A stretch of DNA of 64,000 nt from Amphibalanus amphitrite (taxonomy: Eukaryota > Arthropoda > Thecostraca > Balanomorpha > Balanidae), in assembly GCF_019059575.1 (NCBI RefSeq), contig NW_024881615.1:868001-932000 (forward strand). Reading direction: 5' to 3'. The position numbers and the translations under genes were made by a program. The notes below the pieces were generated by a model. It did not search any database, was not told the origin of the DNA, and saw nothing but the letters and a program-made list of their open reading frames with translations. Positions 54,093-64,000 of the stretch are shown piece by piece (position 1 is the stretch's first letter; each line of letters starts with the position of its first letter).

Positions 54093-57000
54093 ATGTGTGG
54101 CAGAACTGCATGGTACAGAGAAAACGTTCATACTTTTGTAGATCAGGTTAAATTTCTTTATTTTTCAACTATTAACATTTGTTTAAAACTGTGCTGTGAA
54201 AAAATATGTCAAGCAGTTTTGGTTTAGGTTACCTGTGTTCCCTTTGTGGCATGCTTGACATGCTCATCTTAGGTTTACATTTGTAGTTGATCCATTTTCA
54301 TTTTTCATTGGATGAACACATGCAATTATGAGTAACACTTCAATTCTTACAATGAATATACTATATATAGTCAATGTGGAATTTACCTATACCAGAAGCT
54401 GGTCAGACTATTTATTCAATGTTTGCAAAAAAGTATCATTTTGTTGGGTGTCAATTTCAAGCAAAAGCTTATATTTTCAATGTCATCCTTGAAATGTCTA
54501 AAACAATATATGTGTAAAACTATATAAGATATATAAAACAAGTTGTTTTTAGTACTTTGCAGCCCGACAACCTGTCTCGGGCGTGCTCCTATGTTCCTCG
54601 TGGTGGGCAAAACCAAAAGCAAAACAACCAGAAGTACCAGAAAGCAAGATTTATGAACACTCCAGGATCAAGAAATTATCAGCCATCACAGAACATTGCT
54701 CCAACAGGTACTACTTCCTCAGAGTCTATTTCCATTCCTCATTTCCTTCATTTCCCTTGTCATTCTCCATAAATGACATTCGTCCTAAACAGGCACAGCT
54801 CATTTTTTACATTTACTTCTGATCATAATTGATTGGTCACAAAATTGTCCTGAAATTAGGTCAATAATATCATAATTAAGAGATATACATCCTATATGTA
54901 CAGCCCACCGCTAAAGTAATGTAGGGTTTTACCAATCTCAACGGTTGGCTTTGACTGGCGATTGTTTAATGCGGAGTGATCGAAAAGAAGATGTCAATAG
55001 CTAAAGTTGCAGCTGCAAGGGTGACGATACATATAAGCTACATTCAAAGTTTCATTGTAGTCTGGCTAATCGTTCCTAAGCTTCAGAAGCAGAACATACC
55101 CATGACTGAAACCCCACATTACTTCTGCTGTGGACTGTACATGGTGCATAACTACTTTGCTCTCATCAATCGCCGAGAGTTTTTAAGCGATCGTTCATTG
55201 CCATGGCGAGCATTTGAATTTTTTCCGGGGTAAGGTCTATCAATGTGACCTGCTGACCTGACCTTTCAAAGACTTAGGTCGGAATTTTTCCCCTGTTCAG
55301 AAAAGCTGCATCAAAAATCGCATTAGGGGAGTATCCAAACATCCTCACTCCTGGCCCCGCACAATTTAAATAGAGCTACCTACTTGTTTTCTCGATTGCT
55401 TGCCTTTGCACATGATTCAGTTGCACTTCTGTACTAGTTAGTTGAAAAACTGTTAGAATTCATTTCGCTTTTCCAGCTCTCGTCACCCTATTTTGATGTT
55501 TTTTTCAGGCACACTTCCAGTGCTGATCCGTGGAGATTTCGCCGGATGTCCTGATGAAGAGAGGATCGTGGTTTCGATGAGATGGGGTCTCATTCCTTTC
55601 TTTCACAAGGTACCATTGTATTTTTTCTCATTGCTTGCGAGCGTGCGTGAAGTACGATTGAAAGTGCTGCTCGCGTGTTTGCACCTATTTCTTACAAGGG
55701 TACCTATTCTTCAAAGACATAGTATCTGAGGCCTGAGCTTTCTACAAATATATCTGACCAACTTATGATATTGCAGGTCTGAACGTCTCAGTGGAAGAGC
55801 TACTATGCAGCTGAGTGCTTAATTAGTTGGTCACTGCAGCGCGCTATTTTGCTATTGTTCCAGGGCGACATTGCGGAGATGAAACTGACAACGTTCAACG
55901 CCCGTTCGGAAGAGTTCCGCGACAAATCCATGTTCTCTGGACCGTTTAAACGCGGGCAGAGGTAGGTATACACTACGCACGACTATTGTGGTATTGTTTT
56001 TTTTTTTTTTTTTTAGTTATTTAGTATGCTTGCTCGTTCTTCATCAATACGTTGCTTCCTCTATCTGTTATTAACATACAAACTTGCAATTTTATGTGCT
56101 AAATCTATCTGCGTTCTGCTCTGGCTACGTCTGGTTCACCAGTGCAATTTGGAACCCTCGAGTTGTACCTGCCTCCGATTGAATTAAATTTGGCTCTTCA
56201 AAACCTGGATTCGGTAAACCAGCATAACGCCTTTTGGGGCGACTAACGGAGCGAGGGAGAGGGTGGGCCTTGCACGTGCGAAATTGCGAGGGGGTACCTC
56301 CAACTGACTTGTGCACGGCACCCTACTAACCGCTCTCCAGCGATGTGCCAAATTTGGGCACAATCGGCCCAGCCATTCTCGAGATCTGGAAGCGGCACCC
56401 TGCACGTGCGCACGTGCAAAATGGGTCCCAACTGACTTGTGCACGACACCCTACTAACCGGTCCCTAACTGTGTACCAAATTTGAGCGCAATCGGTCGAG
56501 CCGTTCCCCAGATCTGGAAACGACCCCTGCACGTGCGCACGTGCAGCAGCACCCCAACTCTGGCACATGGATATGCAGTGCCTAGTGGGTGCCTACCTAC
56601 ATGCCAACTTTCAGCGCAATCGGCCAAGTAGTTACCGAGATATTGCAACAATTACAAAACTGACACCTCTTCGTTTTGCACGTGGCACGTGCATAAGGGG
56701 TCGCCCACATGCATCGGGAATAGTCCAATACTTGGTAGAAGGAATGAAGCTACCCTACAAAAATTACCGCATGTAAATCGGTCAAGTGGTTGTTGAGATA
56801 TAAGCCTCGCAAAAGCGTCCGCACGGCCGGCCGGCCGCTCATACTCAGAAATTTCCGTTAATCTAAGGAAAGACTACGCTCGCTTCGCTCGCTCCGTAAT
56901 CAGTGATTTGCGAGTTCTGTCTATGCTTCCTTCTGCTGAAACACACATTCCATTCAAGAGCAGATCTTTTATTTGTGCTGCAATTTTTTCACTAACATCG

Positions 57001-58816
57001 ACCAATGCAGTACTAAATGTTTGGGGATGTGCATTGTGTAATATGCATTGTGCTCTGTTTGTTCAAGATCAGATATCTGGGGCTTTAAATCTTTTCCTTT
57101 TGCTCCTATCAGTGCTTCCAGTTCAAATAAGAAATCCGAACGTGATTCGGTCTACTTGATGACGTAAAACGCACCCTCATTAGATGGGGCATGGGCTACC
57201 GAAATCAGCTAGCATCGGGAACTTTACAGCCCGGCAGCGATCGACCCGGCTAATAGACCAGTTACTCTTGATGAAATACGCACACGATCGACACCGATAC
57301 CATCGTTCGATAGGTTACGATAATCGCTGCAATAGTGAAATTTAATCGGCGTTGTCAGTGATTTCCTTGGTGAATAGTTATTGCTTCAATCGAATTGAAG
57401 TCGAGCTTTATAGTCGTGCTCAAACTTTTATGAGTCTCTGAATGCGGTTTGAATAAAATGATCGATTTCATTGACTTGTCTTCGTCGATGCCGATGGTAA
57501 TAGGTATCATCACCTGTCGCCATCGACTGAGAACTTTAATGCCTCGCTTTTTTCAGATGCGTGATTCTGTGCGATGGCTATTACGAATGGAAAAGGGATG
57601 GGAACAACAAAAAGCCATACTTCCTCTACACGGAACAAGATAAAAAGGTAACTTCCCTATGCGTGATTTATTTATTTACGATCATAAGCCTCCACGTGGT
57701 GATACTATTTGTCGTTGCTCGGGTTGCTGTTTGGTGATCGTTTGGTACATGTTTGGCATGCTTTGTCTATTATGCTTGAGGATAAGTCATTTTATCGGCG
57801 AATGTTTATCCACGTATGAAGTTAGTGAGACGAAAATCGGATGGTAATGGTTCTACAACCAATGTTGTCAACCAAGCCAGATGTATTTGTATGATCTGAC
57901 TGATCGTTGTCCGGCAGTGGGACATTTGTACGGACGTGAACAAGCTGAGCGAAGAGGATCTCTGGAGCGAAGAGGAAGGCTGGAAAGGACCCAAACTGAC
58001 CATGATGGCGGGCCTGTTTGAGACACGGAAAATGGTGAGACCCTTATCTATGTTTGTTAGATCATTGTATATGTAAAATGAGTTGGTGGATGCTCGGAAA
58101 CGCGGCTGAAGCGTCTGTCCATGATGGGGTCCTCGATGCATGTTCGTTGTCATTGTCATTACCGAATACCGAGTGTCCGTATGATCCACCTGAGTCGACG
58201 AGACGAAAGGCAGCAAATGAGTCGTGAATCGCCGTTCGCAGGACGATGAGGAAGTTCTCTACAGCTGCACTATCCTGACTCAGGCCTCGAACCCTCATCT
58301 GACGTGGATCCACCACCGAATGCCCGTGTTCCTGACTACACCGCGGGCGGTCCAGGTAAGACGCGCGTCTGTGTATCCCGCCGTCGACAACGTTCACGGT
58401 ACTGGAGGCAGTGAACCTCTCCGAGCGCTGCCCATCGCGTGCCATCGGCGATGCATCGGACGTATTGATTCGATTCCGCCGCCATGGCCTTTCGTGCGTC
58501 CCATTAGACGGTGTCTGTTGTTGACTGGAGAACAGTGAGCTTGTGGTGACCGTGACCGTTCCCGCAGGACTGGCTGTCTGCCGAGAGCTCGGAGGAGACG
58601 GCACTGAGTCAGATCACCCCGGCAGACTCGCTGACCTGGCACCCAGTCTCGTCTGAAATCAACAACGTCCGCAACCGGGACGCCACATACGCGCCGGTGG
58701 ACGACACCAAACGGTCACCGGCGGCCGGCTTCATGGCCAACTGGCTCGGAAAGGGCAAGGCGGAGAAGCGACCGGCGGAAACAGAGGACGGAGAGGACAA
58801 ACCCAGCAAACGCTGA
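54093..58816 (+). CDS. HMCES: HMCES, SRAP-domain abasic-site DNA-protein crosslinking shield
   Basis: Coding exons: 54093-54112, 54553-54707, 55509-55609, 55864-55961, 57557-57647, 57918-58034, 58242-58355, 58568-58816; all GT/AG, phases consistent, 945 nt (314 residues plus TGA). HMCES crosslinks to abasic sites in single-stranded DNA at replication forks through Cys2. The start is fixed by MCGRTAC: Cys2, exposed after Met removal, is the catalytic nucleophile. Other SRAP landmarks: SMRWGLIPFF, FNARSE (about residues 103-108), DGYYEWKR (catalytic Glu about 135), IHHRMP (catalytic His about 218-219), and WHPVSSEINNVRN. Human HMCES is 354 residues; this one is shorter, with a lysine-rich tail. 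The MCGR exon codes only 20 nt. No frame damage is seen, so the protein should be functional. It converges with the TipE-like gene. Confidence 0.93.
56250..56830. repeat. about 128-bp degenerate tandem repeat in HMCES intron 4
   Basis: TGCACGTGCG-containing units start near 56269, 56399 and 56527, with a weaker one at 56676. Each carries ACTGACTTGTGCACG and CAATCGG-AGCCGTT-GAGATCTGG stretches. GGAGCGAG-type ends at about 56245 and 56895 suggest it is the body of a mobile element. It is spliced out of HMCES. Confidence 0.72.
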
Positions 58817-59024
58817 AGCGCGGTGAACGATCTGCATTCTGCAACCGCGCCGGACGGCGGGGTGACGAGTCCGCGAGAGGAACAAGCCAAGATTGTTCGT
58901 CCTCTAGGGATGGTACCTGAACAATGAACATTTGAGCATTGCTGAACAGCAGTTAGGATGGCTGTTCCTTTTTGCCTTTTAGCGCGTACCTATGTTTTGT
59001 ATTGTTTTACAATTTGCATTGTAG

Positions 59025-59030
59025 TTTATT
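59025..59030 (-). terminator. candidate poly(A) signal for the TipE-like gene
   Basis: TTTATT reads AATAAA on the minus strand, 330 bp past that gene's stop and 210 bp past the HMCES stop. The two convergent 3' UTRs may abut or overlap here. No plus-strand AATAAA was found for HMCES. Confidence 0.4.
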
Positions 59031-59357
59031 ATACCGTTAACTTTGCTGTATGTAGAAACTGGTGTTCGATTTTGTAGCTAACCCAGGTCGCGAGGAGGCT
59101 GCCAGGAAGTTATTTTACACCCAGAAAACTTACGACTTACGAACCATCTGGGTCACACCGATGTGGGTCTTCCACGCACTTATGAACTTAAGAATGCGTC
59201 CTGAAATAACAATGACGGTGTTTCCCGCCCAGCTAATGCGCACAACTTGAAGGCATGAGACGCTTCAAGTGGTACATATTTACAGTGTCACCTTGTGACT
59301 CTCTCCCCTGACATGGTGCGTTCTTGGCTCTCGCTCGCTGGCTCTGCCTCCGAGTGC

Positions 59358-60221
59358 TCACTCTCGTTTCGCCACCACGTTGATGGGCGGCAGCAGGGTA
59401 GGACGGGTGGCCACTGGCGGCATTGGCGGCGGCGGCGGCGGCGCCTCGGGGGTGGGCGCGCCGCCCGACCGGCCGTAGCTGCGCTGCCTCTGACGGACCT
59501 GGGCGGCGGCGCGGCGCCACGCGCGCACCGCCCGCCTGCGGCGCGCCGGCCGGCCGCACAGCTGACAGTAGAGCGCCACCAGCAGGGCGGCCAGCACCAG
59601 CAGCGGCAGCAGCAGCAGCAGGAACAGCCAGGCGGCGCGGCCGTGCTGCTGGCGCGGCACGGCCAGCGCGCCGTCCTCGTCCTGGCGCACCAGGCAGCTG
59701 AGGTTGCTGCCGAGCACCGCCGTCTCGCGCAGAAACTGCTCGCAGGCCAGCCAGGCGTGGCATCGCTCCGGGCCGGCCGAGAGCAGCGCGTGCTCCACGT
59801 CCCAGCCGTTGCGGCGGCGCAGCATCAGGTGCGACGCGTACGCCACGTGAGCCGTGAACGCCAGACACGAGCTCCGCTCGGTCTGGCACAGGCGGCACGA
59901 GCACGTGCCGTTAGAGGCGACCACGCTGGCCACGTGACACGTGGCTGGCGCGTAGCTGCCCGAGAAGAGCGGCCGCACGCCCTCATCGAGTGTGAGCGGC
60001 ACCAGCACGCAGACTGCCAGCGCGGTGACGATGATGGCGCCGATCAGCAGCGAGCTGCGCCACGGCGGCGGGCGGCAGCCGCTCTTCCCGGCAGAGTCCG
60101 GGTCTGCCAGCAGCCGGCGGCGGCCGCAGCAGCCCAGCCGGCGGGACCGGCGCGCCCGGTCGGCCGCCGGTGTCACCGGCTGCCCGCTGGCCGCCGTCAC
60201 AGACACAGCCACCTGGGCCAT
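59358..60221 (-). CDS. TipE/TEH-like two-TM ion-channel auxiliary subunit (or BK beta-type), single exon
   Basis: Intronless frame of 287 residues. Topology: a basic N-terminus, TM1 at about 57-77 (SLLIGAIIVTALAVCVLVPL), an extracellular loop of about 120 residues, TM2 at about 197-219 (AAWLFLLLLLPLLVLAALLV), then a basic, Pro-rich cytoplasmic tail. The loop has eight Cys (about 95, 107, 109, 112, 119, 154, 160, 176) and two N-glycosylation sites (NGT, NLS). A Cys cluster after TM1 and CxxxxxC...GSNLSC before TM2 mirror insect TipE/TEH proteins, which tune voltage-gated sodium channels; vertebrate KCNMB subunits share the fold. TipE itself is longer. The product should act at the plasma membrane of excitable cells. 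The family call rests on topology and Cys spacing; substrate channel unknown. Confidence 0.7.
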   Translation of the reverse strand: MAQVAVSVTAASGQPVTPAADRARRSRRLGCCGRRRLLADPDSAGKSGCRPPPWRSSLLIGAIIVTALAVCVLVPLTLDEGVRPLFSGSYAPATCHVASVVASNGTCSCRLCQTERSSCLAFTAHVAYASHLMLRRRNGWDVEHALLSAGPERCHAWLACEQFLRETAVLGSNLSCLVRQDEDGALAVPRQQHGRAAWLFLLLLLPLLVLAALLVALYCQLCGRPARRRRAVRAWRRAAAQVRQRQRSYGRSGGAPTPEAPPPPPPMPPVATRPTLLPPINVVAKRE

Positions 60222-60888
60222 GACGCCGACTGCAGGGCGGACGGCGCGCGACCAGCTCCGCGCGGAGACTGCCGGCCGCTGCCGACCGATCGCGACCCAC
60301 CGACACTCGTCACATTATTGACGAGCGAGTAACGAGCCACAGTCACGGCCGCATTCATCTTTCAGCGAGGATCGGCCAGTGATCGGGAATCCATAGCGAC
60401 GGAACGGAGTTCGTAACCGAGCCGCCCCTCTCTGGGGCGGGAATCGCAAAACAGCCGCGCACTGAATGACAATGACTCGGTAATGGTGGCTGTAGTTAGA
60501 TCTCTATAGCCCTAGAATAACGATCCGTGTATATCGCATCACATGCAACGTATGTATTTAATCCGATTGATGATAGGCAGGGCTTACGGTTAATTATATA
60601 GTTAGATGAGGAATGTCGCTAGCCTAGCTTTGGATATTTTTGCTCTGTTGTGTTCTCCGGACGAAGTATCTTCAAAGTACAATCACCAGTGACGAAATCG
60701 ATTCGATATGAGAAGTTGATAAAGCGCATGTGCATTGTAAAATATAAAAATGGTCATGCATATATTCGAACAAAAGGAGACAGACGTTGAACAAAGAGGT
60801 CGCTTCTCCACTGTTTACCGAAAAACACGGCGCATCGCGATATTTACACATACAAAACAGACCCTATCCACAAATCACACTGCGATCG

Positions 60889-61412
60889 TCATGCTGTACC
60901 CAGCTTCACTGTTTTACTTTTTGCCAGCGACTTCATGAAGTCTGCGGGTACGGCGGCCTCGGCGAACCTGGCCAGGTCATCGTCACTGTCGCTGTCACTG
61001 TCCTTTCCACTGTCCCCGGCGGCCGGCAACGCCCCGCCGCCGCTGTCTGGCGACTGTGACACGGGCCCGTCACCTCCGGACGGCGGAGGCACCGCGTCAG
61101 GGACGGCCGGCTGCCGCTCGCGGCGGCCCTTTTTCTTCAGCTGGTAGCGCTGCAGCTCCACACCGCTCAGTCTGGGCCGCTTGGCCGGCGGCGGGGGCTC
61201 CGGGGCTGCCTCCTCGGCCACCTGCAGCGGCGGAGCGCCGGCGAACAGCCGCACCTCGCCCTCGACCGGCGCCGGCCGCAGGTGCTTGCACCGGTCCTTC
61301 TCCTTGATCATGCTGCTCACCAGCTGGTCCAGCTTCTTGCCGACAAACTCGCGAAACTCCGGCGTCGTGTCGAGCTCACGCCAGTCCCCCTCAGCCGGCG
61401 CCCCTCCCATCT
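60889..61412 (-). CDS. CUSTOS: CUSTOS homologue (C12orf43 family), 5' partial
   Basis: The acceptor CACGTGCAG at 61413 opens an exon ending in TGA at 60891-60889; about 174 residues. ELDTTPEFREFVGKKLDQLV and then EGEVRLFAG match the CUSTOS core (human ELQTTPEFRAHVAKKL and DGFRLFF). The C-terminal acidic DSDSDSDDDLARFAEAAVP matches the Ser/Asp stretch and RCREAAV of the vertebrate protein. KRPRLSGVELQRYQLKKKGR is a likely nuclear-localisation segment. Vertebrate CUSTOS is a nuclear-envelope-associated Wnt modulator; its biochemical activity is poorly defined. The first exon, which should carry another Ser/Asp-rich segment, was not found between 61413 and 63316. ATGs at 61431 and 61410 would give shorter starts if no upstream exon exists. 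Confidence 0.8.
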
Positions 61413-63316
61413 CTGCACGTGAGACATTCATGGCTGAATTATCAGCATATTACCTGAAATATGAGAGGATGCAAGCATGAAAGCTCAACACTAGCATGAA
61501 AGCAGAGCTGGTGGTTGCTGCCCATGCATTCACTTTGAAGTTGGAATAATTATTGAAACAAACCCTCATCTTGAAAAATTGAAAAGCTACACAAAGTAGC
61601 AAATATCATTTTGCTGCAGAATGGTCTGGGCACTAATGATGCATGTTTTTAACATAAATTGAACTTACATGATCTATGCCACACATGTTAATAATGCCTT
61701 GGCCTTGAGCTATGATAATGATGCAGCCATGAGCCAACTCTAGTAGGCATATCCAAAAGCTAAGTGGCAATGTGATATGGTGAGATAAGTGGCAATGTAA
61801 GGTGAGGCTGATGTCAATGTAGCATTCTCTGACACATGATCAATAATCCCCAAGTGGCTCCAGCTGTAAGTCGCATCACTTGCATATGCACAGTACAGAT
61901 ATGTTTATGACTTATAATGAAACAACCTGGAATGTAATCACTTCAACATTGACTTCGAATTTGAGTTGGACAGCAAGCCAATTGGGGTGAAAACAAAAAG
62001 GACCAGCCAGTAAGTACCTAGTCCTACTAAGTTATATGTCAACGTACTCCATCAGTCATCCATGGCAGCAAGTGGATGTACCAACCATAAGCTAAGGGTC
62101 GGAAGCCGCATAGCACATCTATAAAACACTTAAATTGAAATGCAATTACACCAACACCAAATAAAAAAGTCAAAATCTTTCTCACCTATCCTCCACATCC
62201 CCACACAGTTCCACATGCTTCCAGTACCTCACCAGTACCTATACATGTTTACAAAATTTGCCCATTTTCATTCATTTCGCTGATTATGTTCAGAACGAGC
62301 AGCTTTTGTACATACAAATTTCTATCATCCTGTCGGATTCGTTAAAGGATTTCTCAAAAGCCGCAAATATAGCTTACGAACATACAAGTAACACTATCAT
62401 TGAAACAACAGCGCATTTTATGTCGCAACCGGTCGATACATGTGATTGGTGGTGGTGGCCGGCGTCTGTTATTGTATTATTTTACGCATTTTCGTAAAAA
62501 TAGTCCATTCTAAGCGTTGTCAGGCCCTTGGTTTGGCCTAGGACATTGCAGGGGGGGGGGGTATTGCAGATTGCTCCTCAAGGCTCAAACAGTGAATTGG
62601 AATGCCTACCGAGTCCACTTCAACTTCCTCCGCAGTTAGCTTATTTTGAAAATTAATATTTGCTCATTTCTATTTGCTCTAATGAATATTGTTTTGAATG
62701 AACTTATTTTTGCACATATTTAGTTTTTTCTTATGAAGCCTTGGTTCTTATTATAAAATAAGATTGGCGCTGGCTGCAAGTTTAATTTCTGTCTTCTGAA
62801 TCTCTGGACTCTGGTTAGTGCTACCAACAGAAAAATTGCCGAATGCGGACTGGACTGCTATTTTTTATTTCTAGGATTCGCCGTCAACTTCAACTTATCT
62901 CATGAAAAAATGACCAGCAGTGCAAAAAATATCAGTAAGCCTGGCTGATATCTATTAACATCAGTGTACTTTTTGCTTGGATGGCAAAATTCTGGGACAG
63001 CTTTAGGGGGAAAATCCCAGCAGCTTGCAGTTTTGCTGTTGGTAATACTAGGCTGTGCTAGCCTCTGAGCTGATTTGCAACTAAAAAGAGGGTGAAAGAT
63101 TCATATACATTGGGCATGCATTAGGTCCTATAGTCTAGAATGCCTGATATTATTAATGAGTTGTTTTATTTGGCTCTATTTATGTGTTGAATTGCTGGCT
63201 CATTTTTAGGTTTTGTATTGGTTAAGTATTGTGATTTCCTCAGGTGCTTCATTGATAATCAGAATAATTCAATTTATTTTGTGATGACCATTCACTGATC
63301 TCTTTATTTTTTCAGG
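61413..63316. other. shared upstream region of CUSTOS and INTS14
   Basis: AT-rich sequence between the divergently oriented genes. It should contain the first CUSTOS exon, a non-coding INTS14 exon and their promoters; none could be pinned down. A plus-strand open frame at 62258-62497 (79 codons, ending WWWWPASVIVLFYAFS) is unrecognised. Confidence 0.4.
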
Positions 63317-63366
63317 GCTGAAGAAAACCACTCATTCTAGAAATCTGTGAGCAGCTGACAGCAGTA
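63317..63366 (+). other. INTS14: INTS14 5' UTR segment after a splice acceptor
   Basis: TTATTTTTTCAG ends at 63316, giving 50 nt of leader before the ATG at 63367. This implies a non-coding first exon upstream. Confidence 0.65.
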
Positions 63367-63847
63367 ATGCCAACTGTTCTGGCACTGGATGTGTCGCTCT
63401 CTATGAGCCGACCTGTGTTCCAGCAGGACCGCTCAGAAGAACCTCCCACTGTCCGCCAGCTGGCCATTAAGGGCATTCATGCGCTGCTTAACCACATTCA
63501 CCACAACTGCAAGCTAGAATTTGCTGCTTTGGTAAGGTCACTGTAATATGCTTACAGCATTTAATGTTTTTGTTTTGTGTATTCTAGAAGCATTCATCAT
63601 CATCTTCTTGATGCAATATTGTTTTTTTTCTTTGTGTATGTACATTGGTGTCGATTGAATTACTCTATTTTCACAGGCGGTGTACAGTTCTATGTACGAG
63701 ATTCTCGGTTCATTTACACGCGACTTTGACCAGCTGAAGAGCCGCCTCGCCTCGCTGGCCGAGTATGACAAGTCGTGTGTGGAGACTGCGCTGCTCGGCG
63801 TCAAGGCGGTCGTAGCCGAGGAGTGGGGCAGCGGCACCGCCTGTCAG
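63367..63847 (+). CDS. INTS14: INTS14 (Integrator complex subunit 14, VWA9), 5' part
   Basis: Exons 63367-63531 (55 codons, donor GTAAGG) and 63677-63847 (57 codons, donor GTGAGG), both phase 0; the gene continues past the window. MPTVLALDVSLSM is the family start and carries the MIDAS-like DxSxS of its von Willebrand A domain (Asp8, Ser10, Ser12). KLEFAAL, then SFTRDFDQLKSRL, EYDKSCVETALLGV and EEWGSGTACQ align with human INTS14 (TRDYNTLQEAL, DYDKTCLESALVGV, QEWGGAIPCQ). INTS14 pairs with INTS13 in the Integrator module that binds nucleic acids during snRNA 3' processing and promoter-proximal transcription attenuation. Intact so far as visible. Confidence 0.92.
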
Positions 63848-64000
63848 GTGAGGTTTCTTGTGTCGTGAGGTGCGTTAGATGATCGGTGTGAGATGTCAGA
63901 TTCAGTTAGCGTTAAAAGCGATCGGGGTCACGGCTTTTCTAGTTGCTCTTAATTGTTATGGGGTGACGGCGTTAAGTGACGACGCGCTTTGACATTAGAC

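Noticed and set aside
59295-60332. 345-codon plus-strand frame, the longest in the window
   Set aside because: It is the antisense of the TipE-like coding exon. Its Arg/Ala/Gln-rich composition is a GC-rich shadow with no domain, while the minus frame has two membrane segments and ordered cysteines.

Overview
The window is eukaryotic nuclear DNA from an animal, most likely an arthropod and plausibly a crustacean. Three things point there. Genes are split by GT/AG introns, with GC-rich coding exons in AT-richer, repeat-filled introns. One two-membrane-segment gene has the architecture of arthropod TipE/TEH channel subunits. All recognisable genes are metazoan housekeeping or signalling families. 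I cannot name the species.

Five genes can be supported. (1) An ARHGAP18/28-type RhoGAP lies on the minus strand. Ten coding exons between 724 and 31191 join with consistent phases into 2376 nt (791 residues plus stop), without the first coding exon. One intron is 20.5 kb long. (2) HMCES, the SRAP-domain abasic-site shield, lies on the plus strand: eight coding exons, 54093-58816, 314 residues, complete. (3) A single-exon TipE/TEH-like or BK-beta-like two-TM channel accessory subunit lies on the minus strand (59358-60221), convergent with HMCES. (4) A CUSTOS homologue lies on the minus strand (60889-61412, 5' end missing). (5) INTS14 starts on the plus strand at 63367 and runs off the window.

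Layout: 1-31 kb holds the RhoGAP exons and its repeat-rich introns. From 31 to 53.8 kb there is no recognisable gene; the stretch is layered transposable elements, tandem arrays and GC-rich islands. From 53.8 to 64 kb the compact cluster HMCES > < TipE-like, < CUSTOS, INTS14 > follows.

The most striking content is mobile. A Penelope-like element (about 6.3-8.3 kb) has 709-bp inverted arms, a GIY-YIG spacer ORF and a 14-bp target duplication. A 7.5-kb hAT-type element (21432-28925) has a perfect 8-bp target duplication. It carries a broken non-LTR retrotransposon, itself split by a CACTG-ended element, and a roughly 2-kb, 21-bp-unit array split by a TTAA-flanked element. Two nearly identical 940-bp TTAA elements lie 23 kb apart. 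A second Penelope remnant has a TTAA MITE inside its GIY-YIG domain. Another hAT-like element is nested inside a long-TIR element at 49.5-52.6 kb. Several unrelated element families share G-run/C-run hairpins near their ends and the palindrome TGACGTCA.

Exon boundaries were placed by hand from GT/AG signals, phase continuity and recalled family conservation. Family names rest on recalled conservation, not on a database search.
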